Assembly: GCA_947379865.1 (NCBI GenBank)
Contig: CANCOY010000008.1
Coordinates: 1-49,810 of the forward strand
Source: Acetobacteraceae bacterium
Lineage (GTDB): Bacteria > Pseudomonadota > Alphaproteobacteria > Zavarziniales > Zavarziniaceae
Direction of reading: 5' to 3'
DNA length: 49,810 bases
A model generated the notes under the pieces. It made no database searches. It saw only the letters and a program-made list of their open reading frames with translations, and was not told where the DNA came from. Within the stretch, counting starts at the first letter, position 1; the number at the start of each line of letters is the position of its first letter. The translations under genes were made by a program, and so were the position numbers. This document shows positions 1 to 7,163 of the stretch, piece after piece.

Positions 1-194
1 TCTGCCGGCAGGACACTGACCATTTCCGCGACGGCTGCACGCGCATCTTCCACCAGACGGCGCGCCAGCCGCCCGGCGCGGTGCACCGAAGAAGGATTGC
101 CACCCAGCGCCAGCGCCTCAGCCATCGCGCGCACAACCTCAGGCGCGGCGGGGGCGCCGGCATTGTGGTCGAGATAGGCGAAAGCGGAAGTCAT
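1..194 (-). CDS. iscS: Cysteine desulfurase (NifS/IscS family), N-terminal part only
   Basis: A leftward reading frame starts at ATG 194-192 and runs off the left edge, giving about 64 residues. It begins MTSAFAYLDHNAGAP and contains GNPSSVHRAGR, the N-terminal signature of class V PLP-dependent cysteine desulfurases (YLDxxATTP and GNPSSxHxxGRxA). These enzymes take sulfur from cysteine for Fe-S cluster assembly. The PLP lysine and the active-site cysteine lie outside the window. The usual TTP after YLDxNA reads GAP here, a variation seen in alphaproteobacterial members. It follows iscR by 29 bases on the same strand, so it is probably the third gene of cysE-iscR-iscS, with suf genes expected beyond the edge (inference). 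It could equally be named as a generic NifS-like desulfurase. Confidence 0.85.
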   Translation of the reverse strand, partial: MTSAFAYLDHNAGAPAAPEVVRAMAEALALGGNPSSVHRAGRLARRLVEDARAAVAEMVSVLPA

Positions 195-223
195 GGGGCA
201 GTCAGTCTTTCAAGGTCAGGCGG

Positions 224-703
224 TCAGCCGAAACGCACATCACATGAGGAACTAGCTGGATCGATCTCCGGAACAAGGCGGCTGGTGCCCAGCACCTTGC
301 GATCCACCACGTCGGAAAGGCTTACGGAGGCCAGATAGAGGTGGATCTGGTTACCCAGTTCCTCCCACAGGTCATGGGTCAGGCAGCGTCCCTGGTTGCC
401 ACGGCAGCCGACAGGCGTTCCGGTCTTGCAGCGCGTCGCCGTGATTGGCTCATCCACCGCAAGCACAATATCGGAAATTCTGGTTTCGACGGCGGGGCGA
501 CCAAGGGTGTAGCCGCCACCAGGCCCCCGCATGCTCTTGACGAGGCCAGAGCGCCTGAGCTTGCCAAACAGCTGCTCGAGATAGCTGAGCGAGATTTCCT
601 GGCGCTCTGCGATGTCAGCAAGGCTCATCGGCCGGCCCTGACCATGGGTCGCGAGGTCAACCATTGCCATCACGGCATAGCGCCCCTTGGTGCTGAGCTT
701 CAT
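224..703 (-). CDS. iscR: Rrf2-family Fe-S cluster transcription regulator IscR
   Basis: This 159-residue protein begins MKLSTKGRYAVMAMVDLATHG, the standard IscR/Rrf2 opening, followed by a winged helix (about 10-65, with SLSYLEQLFGKLRRSGLV as recognition region). The cluster-binding segment has Cys92, Cys100 and Cys107 plus His110 (CLTHDLW), the ligand set expected for a [2Fe-2S] IscR. IscR senses cluster status and represses Fe-S biogenesis genes. The ATG at 703 is preceded by a GGAGAG ribosome site about 8 bases upstream; the frame is open further upstream, but that extension lies inside cysE and has no family similarity. It sits 13 bases after cysE and 29 bases before the desulfurase. Autoregulation is suggested by the operator-like sequence at 1566-1590. 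Confidence 0.95.
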   Translation of the reverse strand: MKLSTKGRYAVMAMVDLATHGQGRPMSLADIAERQEISLSYLEQLFGKLRRSGLVKSMRGPGGGYTLGRPAVETRISDIVLAVDEPITATRCKTGTPVGCRGNQGRCLTHDLWEELGNQIHLYLASVSLSDVVDRKVLGTSRLVPEIDPASSSCDVRFG

Positions 704-716
704 CGAACGCTCTCCA

Positions 717-1472
717 TCATAGTCCCGCGCCAACGGCACGGGACGAAGCCGTGGGCAACAGGTCCACACGGCCATCTGTTTCTGCCGTGCCACCCTCGAG
801 GGCGGCCAGGCGATTGCCAAGTTCGGCAACCCTGACGTTCAGGGCTTCAATCTGGCGCAGCAGCGGGTCAATCACCTGATCCCGCACTGTGCCATAGGGG
901 ACAAACGTCTCAGGGCGATCGTGGCGCACCTCGCCCACGACACCTGCGGGGATGCCGACCACGGTTGCGCCCGGCGGCACGGGCCTTACCACCACGGAAT
1001 TGGCGCCGACGCGCGCGCCCTCTGCCACCAGGATCGGGCCAAGGATCTGTGCGCCCGCGCCCACGATCACGCCATTGGCGAGGGTGGGATGGCGTTTGAC
1101 GCCAATCTGCGCCGCCGAGTCCACGGATGGCAGCAATCCACCCAGGGTAACCCCGTGATAGAGGGTGACATCGTCTCCAATCTCAGCGGTTTCGCCGATC
1201 ACGACACCCATGCCATGGTCGATGAAGAAGCGTCGGCCGATCTGCGCACCTGGATGAATTTCGATGCCCGTCAGGAAGCGCCCAAGCTGGGAAAGCCCGC
1301 GCGCCACAAGGCGCCACTGCCGCAGCCAGAGGCGGTGGGCGACCCGGTGAACAAGGGTTGCGTGGAAGCTGGGATAAAAGAGAATGACCTCAGCGCGCGA
1401 GCGGGCAGCAGGGTCGCGCGCACGGATTGCGTCGACATCCTCCTGTATGCGCCCGACAATCCGCTGAAACAT
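717..1472 (-). CDS. cysE: Serine O-acetyltransferase
   Basis: CysE transfers acetyl from acetyl-CoA to serine, the first step of cysteine synthesis. The 251-residue protein has a helical N-terminus (MFQRIVGRIQEDVDAIRARDP) and a hexapeptide-repeat beta-helix with IEIHPGAQIG, DHGMGVVIGETAEIG, LYHGVTLGG and VGAGAQILG. A C-terminal tail of about 60 residues after GIPAGVVGEV may form a coiled coil (QIEALNVRVAELGNRLAALE). The ATG at 1472 is fixed by AAGGAAG seven bases upstream; the frame extends 21 codons further without similarity. It is a short-type enzyme compared with the 273-residue E. coli protein. Being first in an operon with iscR and a desulfurase links cysteine supply to Fe-S assembly. 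Confidence 0.93.
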   Translation of the reverse strand: MFQRIVGRIQEDVDAIRARDPAARSRAEVILFYPSFHATLVHRVAHRLWLRQWRLVARGLSQLGRFLTGIEIHPGAQIGRRFFIDHGMGVVIGETAEIGDDVTLYHGVTLGGLLPSVDSAAQIGVKRHPTLANGVIVGAGAQILGPILVAEGARVGANSVVVRPVPPGATVVGIPAGVVGEVRHDRPETFVPYGTVRDQVIDPLLRQIEALNVRVAELGNRLAALEGGTAETDGRVDLLPTASSRAVGAGL

Positions 1473-1556
1473 CCCGACTTCCTTGCATTCCCTGCGGCCG
1501 GTTGTGCTATAACCCCGCGCCGGAACAGGTCGCACACGCCCCGGCGGCCTCTATTG

Positions 1557-1586
1557 AACATATGGTTATCCGACTGCGCAGGTCAA
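1557..1586 (-). promoter_or_regulatory. Candidate promoter of cysE-iscR-iscS
   Basis: On the minus strand, TTGACC (1586-1581) is followed after 18 bases by TATGTT (1562-1557), a reasonable sigma-70-type pair 85 bases upstream of the cysE start. The -35 hexamer lies inside the candidate IscR site, which is the geometry expected for repression. Assigned by eye; no start-site data. Confidence 0.4.
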
Positions 1587-1590
1587 GTAT
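1566..1590 (-). promoter_or_regulatory. Candidate IscR type-1 binding site
   Basis: Read on the minus strand, the half-sites ATACTTGAC (1590-1582) and AGTCGGATA (1575-1567) are separated by six bases. As I remember it, the E. coli type-1 IscR consensus is ATASYYGAC-N6-AGTCRRRTAT; both outer halves fit except the last base, while the central bases do not. The site overlaps the -35 of the proposed cysE-iscR promoter. A separate perfect dyad, CAGGTC-N7-GACCTG (1579-1597), overlaps it. Regulation by IscR is inference from match and position. Confidence 0.5.
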
Positions 1591-1715
1591 AGACCTGTTC
1601 GGTGCGCCAGCCGCCCAGCGAAGTCTGGTGCGGAAAGCAAACGGATTTCCTACTGTTCGGCTGGGAAACACGCGGTTCGGAGACGGAACGCGGGATCGAG
1701 GGTTCGAGGTACCGG

Positions 1716-2369
1716 ATGCCTGAAATCATCTTCAATGGCCCGTCGGGTCGATTGGAAGGACGCTACCAGCACAGCCGCGAGCCGGGTGCGCCGATTGCGC
1801 TCGTCCTCCATCCGGACCCCCGGTATGGCGGCACGATGAACAACAAGGTCGTCTACAACGTCTTCCATGCGTTCGCGCAGCGGGGATTTTCCGTTCTGCG
1901 CTTCAACTTCCGGGGTGTCGGGCGCAGCCAGGGCGGTTTTGACAACGGCCAGGGCGAACTCGCCGATGCGGCGGCCGCGCTCGACTGGATGCAGACCTAT
2001 AATCCCAATGCCAGCGCCTGCTGGATTGCGGGATTCTCGTTCGGCGCCTGGATCGGCATGCAGTTGCTGATGCGCAGGCCCGAGATCTCGGCCTTCATTT
2101 CAGTGGCGCCCCCGGCCAACATGTATGACTTCACCTTCCTGGCACCCTGCCCGGCTTCGGGGATGATCCTGCATGGCAGTGACGACCAGCTGGTACCCGA
2201 GGCCGATGTCGTAAAGCTTTCGGACCGTCTGGCCAACCAGAAGGGAATCAAGGTGGCCTTCCAGTCGATAAAGGGCGCCAGCCACTTCTTCGAAGACCAC
2301 ATGCCCCAGCTGACAACCACCGTTGGCAGCTACATCGATGCCAATATGGTCACGCCGCCTGAGGTCTAG
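1716..2369 (+). CDS. Alpha/beta hydrolase of the iscR-neighbour family
   Basis: This 217-residue protein has an alpha/beta hydrolase fold: strand and turn at LVLHPDPRYGGTMNN, nucleophile elbow GFSFGAW (Gly-x-Ser-x-Gly, Ser near residue 110), acidic residue in HGSDDQLVPE, and catalytic histidine in KGASHFFEDH. All three triad positions are present, so it is probably active; the substrate is unknown. I chose ATG 1716 (MPEIIFNGPSGRLEGRY), which matches the usual family N-terminus; the frame is open upstream into the cysE promoter region but encodes nothing recognisable. It is divergent from cysE-iscR across 243 bases, an arrangement common in alphaproteobacteria. It may share control with the Fe-S operon (inference). 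Confidence 0.88.
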   Translation: MPEIIFNGPSGRLEGRYQHSREPGAPIALVLHPDPRYGGTMNNKVVYNVFHAFAQRGFSVLRFNFRGVGRSQGGFDNGQGELADAAAALDWMQTYNPNASACWIAGFSFGAWIGMQLLMRRPEISAFISVAPPANMYDFTFLAPCPASGMILHGSDDQLVPEADVVKLSDRLANQKGIKVAFQSIKGASHFFEDHMPQLTTTVGSYIDANMVTPPEV

Positions 2370-2534
2370 GCATTTTTCGCTTGACCAAACCTGTTGACTC
2401 TATGCGACGCTGATTCGCGGGCCGCCGATACCTGGATGTGTTGGCGGCCTGAGACAGGTGGAACGCTGCCTGGGTGCGGGCGTTTCCCGGTCTCAATCAA
2501 CGCGGTTCATTTGAACCTGCAGGAGAGCGACGTC

Positions 2535-2747
2535 ATGGCGGAAGTTGATCAGCATTCCGAAATGGGCCGTTTTGATGCGATGGCGTTTCTCGCCATTGCC
2601 CGCGAGCGCGGGGTTTCCGTGGCCCATGATGGCCGCCGTATCAAGGTGGAACCCGGCAGCGCCAGCTGGCGGGATTGGCTCACCCTTGCTGCCGCAGCGG
2701 AAGATCACGAGGACGAAATCCTCGGCGCCTTGACCAGGAACAATTGA
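2535..2747 (+). CDS. Small acidic protein, possibly TubC-N-like docking fold
   Basis: A 70-residue protein starts at ATG 2535 with AGGAG about nine bases upstream. The frame is open for 47 more codons upstream but lacks a ribosome site there. The sequence has the layout helix (FLAIARERGVSV), two short strands (DGRRIKVEP), helix (SWRDWLTLAAAAEDHEDEILGAL). That order and the GV...G..I.VEP pattern resemble the TubC N-terminal docking domain found on PKS/NRPS proteins and also on stand-alone small proteins. This is pattern recognition, not a search result. No PKS or NRPS gene is in the window. It lies 165 bases after the hydrolase, converges with anmK, and leaves 6 bases between stop codons. Function unknown. 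Confidence 0.65.
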   Translation: MAEVDQHSEMGRFDAMAFLAIARERGVSVAHDGRRIKVEPGSASWRDWLTLAAAAEDHEDEILGALTRNN

Positions 2748-2753
2748 GCCGAC

Positions 2754-3860
2754 CTAGGACGGCTGAAAGACCCGACCGCCCGTCTGGGGCGCCGGAACCC
2801 CTGTTGTTGTCGGCAGGCTGAGCGGCAGATTGCGAACCACGCGCACCGCAAGAAAGGCAAAGGCCTCTGCCTCAAGGGCGTCACCCCGCCAGCCAAGCGC
2901 CTCAACCGGCGCAACCGGCACAGCAAGTCTGGCGGCAAGCGCTGCCATGAGGGCGGGATTATGCCGCCCCCCACCAGTGACATACCAGGCGGCCACTGGG
3001 CGCGGAAAATGCGCCTGTGCGGCCGCCGCCGATGCCGCCGTGAAGCCGGCCAGCGTGGCCGCCCCATCCGCAAGCCCAAGGCCGCGCACCGCCGCCAGGC
3101 TGAAATCGTCCCGGTCGAGGGACTTTGGCGGCACCTCGGCAAAAAATGGATGAGCCAGCATATGGTTGATGATGCCGTGGTCCGGATGGCCAGCAGCCGC
3201 CAGCCGCCCCCCCTCGTCCATGTGGCCATGGCCATGGTGATGCACCCAATCGTCGATCAGGGCATTGCCCGGCCCCGTGTCAAAGGCAACCGGCGGCTCC
3301 TCACCCCTGGGATCCAGCCAGGTGACATTGCCGACACCACCAAGATTGAGGATCGCCAGCGGCCCGCCAAGGCCGGCCGAGCGCGCCAGCGCCTGGTGGT
3401 AGAGCGGCACCAGCGGCGCCCCCTGCCCACCGGCAGCCACATCGGCACTGCGAAAATCCGCCACCACAGGCCGGCCACACAGCTGCGACAGCAGGGCGCC
3501 ATCGCCGATCTGCCAGGTCCAGCGCACCTCAGGGCGATGCAGCACGGTCTGCCCGTGAAAGCCCACAAGGTCGACAGCCTCTGGTGCTTCAAGGCCATGG
3601 GCGATCCGAAAGCGGCTGACGGCGTCGGCATGGGCGAGGGTCAGGTGGCGGGCAGCCTCTGATATGATCGCCGCCTCGGCCGTTCCCTGGACATGCGCCT
3701 GTGCAGCGGTCTTTGCGGCCCGCCCAAGGGCGCGCAGGGTGTCATCATAGGGTACGGTTGCGGCAGGACCGAAGCGGGTCACGCTCTCGCCATCGGTCTC
3801 GATGAGGGCAAGATCGATGCCGTCCAGCGACGTCCCGCTCATCAACCCCAGCACTTTCAT
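2754..3860 (-). CDS. anmK: Anhydro-N-acetylmuramic acid kinase
   Basis: AnmK phosphorylates 1,6-anhydro-N-acetylmuramic acid released from peptidoglycan turnover, feeding MurNAc-6-phosphate into cell-wall recycling in the cytoplasm. The 368-residue length fits the family. Visible motifs are GLMSGTSLDGID at residues 5-16 (nucleotide binding), GFHGQTVLHRP, LNLGGVGNVT, and DTGPGNALIDDWV (catalytic and phosphate-binding region). ATG 3860 is preceded by AGGAGAG; an in-frame upstream extension of 34 codons is not homologous. It lies downstream of lysR on the same strand with a 71-base gap, so it may have its own promoter. anmK is often the divergent neighbour of tyrS in alphaproteobacteria; here three genes lie between them. 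Confidence 0.95.
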   Translation of the reverse strand: MKVLGLMSGTSLDGIDLALIETDGESVTRFGPAATVPYDDTLRALGRAAKTAAQAHVQGTAEAAIISEAARHLTLAHADAVSRFRIAHGLEAPEAVDLVGFHGQTVLHRPEVRWTWQIGDGALLSQLCGRPVVADFRSADVAAGGQGAPLVPLYHQALARSAGLGGPLAILNLGGVGNVTWLDPRGEEPPVAFDTGPGNALIDDWVHHHGHGHMDEGGRLAAAGHPDHGIINHMLAHPFFAEVPPKSLDRDDFSLAAVRGLGLADGAATLAGFTAASAAAAQAHFPRPVAAWYVTGGGRHNPALMAALAARLAVPVAPVEALGWRGDALEAEAFAFLAVRVVRNLPLSLPTTTGVPAPQTGGRVFQPS

Positions 3861-3931
3861 GACCGACTCTCCTACCCGCGTGCGGCCATGATGACCTGCG
3901 CGGGCATCCGGTAAAAGGCCGGGACCATTTG

Positions 3932-4888
3932 CTAGAGCTGTGGGCTGTCCGTTGGCGGCCATACACCGGGGGCCTCCATTCCAGGCACGCCACGGGCCGA
4001 GATCACCTCGGCACAGTGCGCCTCAAAGGCGTCGAGAAGGCGGGACCGGCGGGCCTGCCGCAGGGTGGCAATGCCCAGCACCATGGGCCGATGCGCGCCG
4101 GCCAGATCAACCCGAACCAGCCGTCGGCCATCCAGTGCCAGGTCTGCCCGGGGCCGCACATTGGCCAGGCTGTAGCCATAGCCATTTGCCACCATGGCCC
4201 GCACCACATCCGGGTGCCCGAAGCGGGAATGCACATTTGGCTGCAGGCCCTCCTTGAGGAAGAGGGCCAGGAAATACTCACGGCTTAGGGGCAGATCGAG
4301 GAGCACCAGTGGTTCAGTCGCAATCTCGGCAATGGTCACGGCCCCCCGCCTGGCGAAATGATGGTCTTCGCCGACAATCACATGGGGTGGCAGGCTGACC
4401 AGGGGCACGAAGGCTATTTCATCAGGGATCTGCAGGTCATAGGTGATGGCGGCGTCGATTTCAGCACGGCGCAGGCTGTCCAGCAGCCATTCCTGATGGT
4501 TCTCATGATGCCGGATGCGCGTATCGGGATGGCGCGTGGTGAATGAACGTCCCAGTTCCGGCAGGATCATGGGCGCCAGGGTGATCAGGCAGCCGAGGGA
4601 GATCTGCCCGCGCACCTGTTCACTCGCCTCGGAGGCAACCGCATAAAGGCCCTCGGCCTGGGCAATGATCCGCTTGGCCTCGCCAAGAATGAGCCGCCCT
4701 GTGGCAGTCAGTGCCAGTCCCTGGGCATGCAGGCGCACGAAAAGTTGCGCCCCAAGCTCAGCCTCCAGTTGGGAGATCGCCGTGGAGATCGAGGGCTGTG
4801 AAAGGTTGATGCGTTCAGACGCAAGGGTGATGCTGCCGCACTCGGCGGCGGCAATGAAATATTCCAGTTGGCGGAACGTAAAGCGCAT
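3932..4888 (-). CDS. LysR-family transcription regulator
   Basis: The 318-residue protein has an N-terminal winged helix (RFTFRQLEYFIAAAECGSIT; LNLSQPSIS-type recognition helix seen as INLSQPSISTAISQLEAELG) and a LysR substrate-binding domain from about residue 90 to 300. ATG 4888 has AAAGG eight bases upstream; a TTG two codons earlier is less likely. It is the third gene after the hpaB-like monooxygenase and RidA genes on the same strand (60 bases after ridA), so it most plausibly regulates that catabolic unit, perhaps through the dyad at 6981-6994. The inducer is unknown. Unlike most LysR genes it is co-directional with its likely targets, not divergent. Confidence 0.92.
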   Translation of the reverse strand: MRFTFRQLEYFIAAAECGSITLASERINLSQPSISTAISQLEAELGAQLFVRLHAQGLALTATGRLILGEAKRIIAQAEGLYAVASEASEQVRGQISLGCLITLAPMILPELGRSFTTRHPDTRIRHHENHQEWLLDSLRRAEIDAAITYDLQIPDEIAFVPLVSLPPHVIVGEDHHFARRGAVTIAEIATEPLVLLDLPLSREYFLALFLKEGLQPNVHSRFGHPDVVRAMVANGYGYSLANVRPRADLALDGRRLVRVDLAGAHRPMVLGIATLRQARRSRLLDAFEAHCAEVISARGVPGMEAPGVWPPTDSPQL

Positions 4889-4948
4889 GACCAAGCCTTT
4901 GGGGCGAACACGCCGCCTGGCGCGCCCCCCCCAGCCAGACCAGAGCCA

Positions 4949-5368
4949 TCAGGCGTCGGGGATCACCGCCACCGCCTCAACCTCCACCACCCACTCAGGG
5001 CGCGCAAGGCCGGAGACGACGAGGCCGGTTGAAACGGGATACACACCCTTGAGCCACTTGCCCACCACCCGGTACACCGCCTCGCGATAGCGCGGGTCGG
5101 TGATGTAGATGGTGACCTTGGTAATGTGCTCAAGGCACGACCCGGCCTCATCCAGCAGCATCTTGATGTTTGCCATGGCCTGCTCGGTCTGGCCCGCCGC
5201 ATCGCCAATGGCGACACTTTCCGCCGTATCGATGTTCTGCCCCACCTGGCCGCGCAGGAACACCATGGTGCCGCGCGCGACGACCGCCTGGCAGAGGTCA
5301 TTGTCGAGCTTCTGCTCGGGATAGGTCTTGGCCGTGTTGAACTGGCGGATGCGGGTATGCACGGGCAT
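4949..5368 (-). CDS. RidA-family protein lacking the catalytic arginine
   Basis: A 139-residue single-domain protein of the RidA/YjgF/UK114 superfamily, shown by VFLRGQVGQN, QTEQAMANIKMLLDEAGSCLEHITKVTIYITD and the C-terminal VVEVEAVAVI strand. Canonical RidA deaminates reactive imines using an arginine in the FPARS segment (Arg105 in E. coli); the matching segment here is YPVST, with Ser113 in that position. It is therefore probably not a RidA-type imine deaminase and may act on another intermediate or bind a ligand. It lies 44 bases after the flavin-type monooxygenase and 60 before lysR, suggesting a role in the same aromatic pathway (inference). Start ATG 5368, weak GGGAAA ribosome site. 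Confidence 0.9.
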   Translation of the reverse strand: MPVHTRIRQFNTAKTYPEQKLDNDLCQAVVARGTMVFLRGQVGQNIDTAESVAIGDAAGQTEQAMANIKMLLDEAGSCLEHITKVTIYITDPRYREAVYRVVGKWLKGVYPVSTGLVVSGLARPEWVVEVEAVAVIPDA

Positions 5369-5412
5369 GTCGGGTTTCCCGGTGATGTGCGATGGCTGGG
5401 AGCGCCCGGCCG

Positions 5413-6933
5413 CTATTCGGCAGCCGAACGGTTGGTGCTGGAAGCAAACCAGCGCTGGACGGCATTGTCACCCGGGGCGCGCGTGGTCTTGTCAAAAACC
5501 CGGTCCGACAGACCCGCCGACTTCTTCACAAAGGACAACGGGCCATTCCAGTCAAAATTGCGCCAGACTGCCGCCAGATGGGCAAAGGGGGCCGATTGGG
5601 CAAACAACTGGAACGTCAGGCGGTGGCCGGCATAATCGGAATTCAGCATGTCGCGGGCAAAGGAAAGCAGGCGCCGCCGGTCATCCGCCACCCAGTCCTC
5701 GTTCACGTTGTAGTACTTGTCCAGCCAGGGCTTGGTCTCTGGCGCGTCAAAGGCTGCCTTGTCGGGCGTCACACAGATCTGGCCACCGCACAGCTCGCGG
5801 GCAATGTGCATCATCTCGTGCAGCTGCGAGCACGCAACGATCCGGCCCGTATAGAGCAGGGACTGGTTGGGCATTGTCAGGCCGCCGGGGCTTGTCTCGG
5901 CAAGGGCAATGGCTGCCGTCAGATGGGCGTTGATGCTTTCGCGATAGACCGCCAGCGCTGAGAGCTTCTCCTGCACGGCCTGTTGCTTGTCGAGGCCGGT
6001 CTGGCGCGCGTTGAACAGGGCCGCCCCGATCATCATGTCCGCCAGCTTCAGGTTGCGCTGCACAAAGGCAAAGGCCGAATAGCGGTGCAAGGTGGCGCGG
6101 ATGAAGGTTGCCGCCTTGGTATGGCGGTAGAACAGCACATTCTCCCAGGGGATCAGCACGTCGTCGAAGATGACCAGCGTGTCGACCTCGTCAAACCGGT
6201 TGGCCAGCGGATAGTCATCCGCCGGGGCGCGGCCGGCAAAGCCCGTGCGGCAGATGAATTTCAGGTTCGGCGAACCAAGGTCGCAGATGAAGCCAACGGC
6301 ATAGTCCGACAGGGCCTCGTTGCCCCAGTTGGCGATGGTCGGCTTGGTAAAGGCCTGGTTGGCATAGGCAGCCGCCGTCTCGTACTTGGCCCCACGCACG
6401 ACGATGCCGGCATCCGTTTCCTTCACGACATGCAGCAGCATGTCCGGGTCCTGCTCCTGCGGAGATTTGGAGCGGTCGCCCTTGGGGTCCGTATTTGCCG
6501 AGACATGGAAGGGATCCTGGCGCAGCACGCGGTCGATGTGATTGCGGATATTGGCCGAGAACTGTGGGTCGACCTCGTTCAGCACGTCCTGGCCGTCGAA
6601 CAGGGACCACATCTCGCCCACCGTCTCGTCACCCACGCGGGTGACGACGCCGTTGATGTCCTCCAGCACGGCATCGGTGGCCCGGCGCTTGTCCCACCAG
6701 TCCTGCTGGGAGCGCGGCAGCTTGTTCGCTATGGCGTGGGTCTCGCCCCCGTCAGCAAAGGTCAGGATGGGGCGCGTCGCCGCTTCGTGCTGCATGTCAT
6801 AGATGCGGGCGCGGACGTCGACCAGGGGCTTGAACATGGGATGGGTGGTCACGTCCTTGACGCGCTCGCCACCGACATAGACCAGCCGACCGTCCCTGAT
6901 GGAATCGCGATACTGCGCACCTGTGCGGATCAT
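5413..6933 (-). CDS. 4-hydroxyphenylacetate 3-hydroxylase family monooxygenase (HpaB-like)
   Basis: This 506-residue protein is the oxygenase component of a two-component flavin (FADH2-dependent) monooxygenase of the HpaB/PvcC family, which ortho-hydroxylates phenols. It shows the family opening MIRTGAQYRDSIRDGRLVYVGGE, the RPILTF region, FDEVDTLVIFDDVLIPWENV, RHTKAATFIRATLHRYSAF and the C-terminal catalytic-domain helices. AGGAG ends directly against ATG 6939 but lies seven bases before ATG 6933, and homologues begin MIRTG, so I start at 6933. No flavin reductase (HpaC) is in the window, so FADH2 must come from elsewhere. It heads a leftward unit with ridA and lysR. The actual phenolic substrate cannot be told from sequence; PvcC-like or CphC2-like roles are possible. 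Confidence 0.9.
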   Translation of the reverse strand: MIRTGAQYRDSIRDGRLVYVGGERVKDVTTHPMFKPLVDVRARIYDMQHEAATRPILTFADGGETHAIANKLPRSQQDWWDKRRATDAVLEDINGVVTRVGDETVGEMWSLFDGQDVLNEVDPQFSANIRNHIDRVLRQDPFHVSANTDPKGDRSKSPQEQDPDMLLHVVKETDAGIVVRGAKYETAAAYANQAFTKPTIANWGNEALSDYAVGFICDLGSPNLKFICRTGFAGRAPADDYPLANRFDEVDTLVIFDDVLIPWENVLFYRHTKAATFIRATLHRYSAFAFVQRNLKLADMMIGAALFNARQTGLDKQQAVQEKLSALAVYRESINAHLTAAIALAETSPGGLTMPNQSLLYTGRIVACSQLHEMMHIARELCGGQICVTPDKAAFDAPETKPWLDKYYNVNEDWVADDRRRLLSFARDMLNSDYAGHRLTFQLFAQSAPFAHLAAVWRNFDWNGPLSFVKKSAGLSDRVFDKTTRAPGDNAVQRWFASSTNRSAAE

Positions 6934-6980
6934 CGTCATCTCCTGCTTGTGACGGGCGCGATGCAGTCGCCTGCCCTGTC

Positions 6981-6994
6981 TTCAGCTAAGTGAA
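6981..6994. promoter_or_regulatory. Candidate LysR-type operator upstream of the monooxygenase
   Basis: TTCA-N6-TGAA (6981-6984 and 6991-6994) forms a short dyad containing the T-N11-A pattern of LysR-family binding sites. It lies 48 bases upstream of the monooxygenase start in the 230-base divergent region shared with tyrS. The motif is short and could occur by chance. No other convincing operator was seen in the region. Confidence 0.3.
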
Positions 6995-7163
6995 ACACTG
7001 CCTGAGCGCAGCCGCCACCGGTTTTCCCTCGGACAACCTACTATTTACGAGGCCTTCGCTTCGGTTTTTCCGAACCATCGAATGCCGGCAGCCCTCGACG
7101 GCCCGGCGACGGCCGTGCTAAGTCCCCCCGCGCCCAAGGGCACCGGCATCGGGAAGCGGAACA

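Noticed and set aside
2420..2449. GGCCGCC/GGCGGCC inverted repeat with a 16-base loop between the hydrolase and small protein genes
   Set aside because: GC-only arms with a long loop and no U-run; expected by chance in this composition.
7060..7074. TTCGG-TTTTT-CCGAA upstream of tyrS
   Set aside because: Only 5 bp and far from a stop codon; not enough to call an operator, T-box or terminator.
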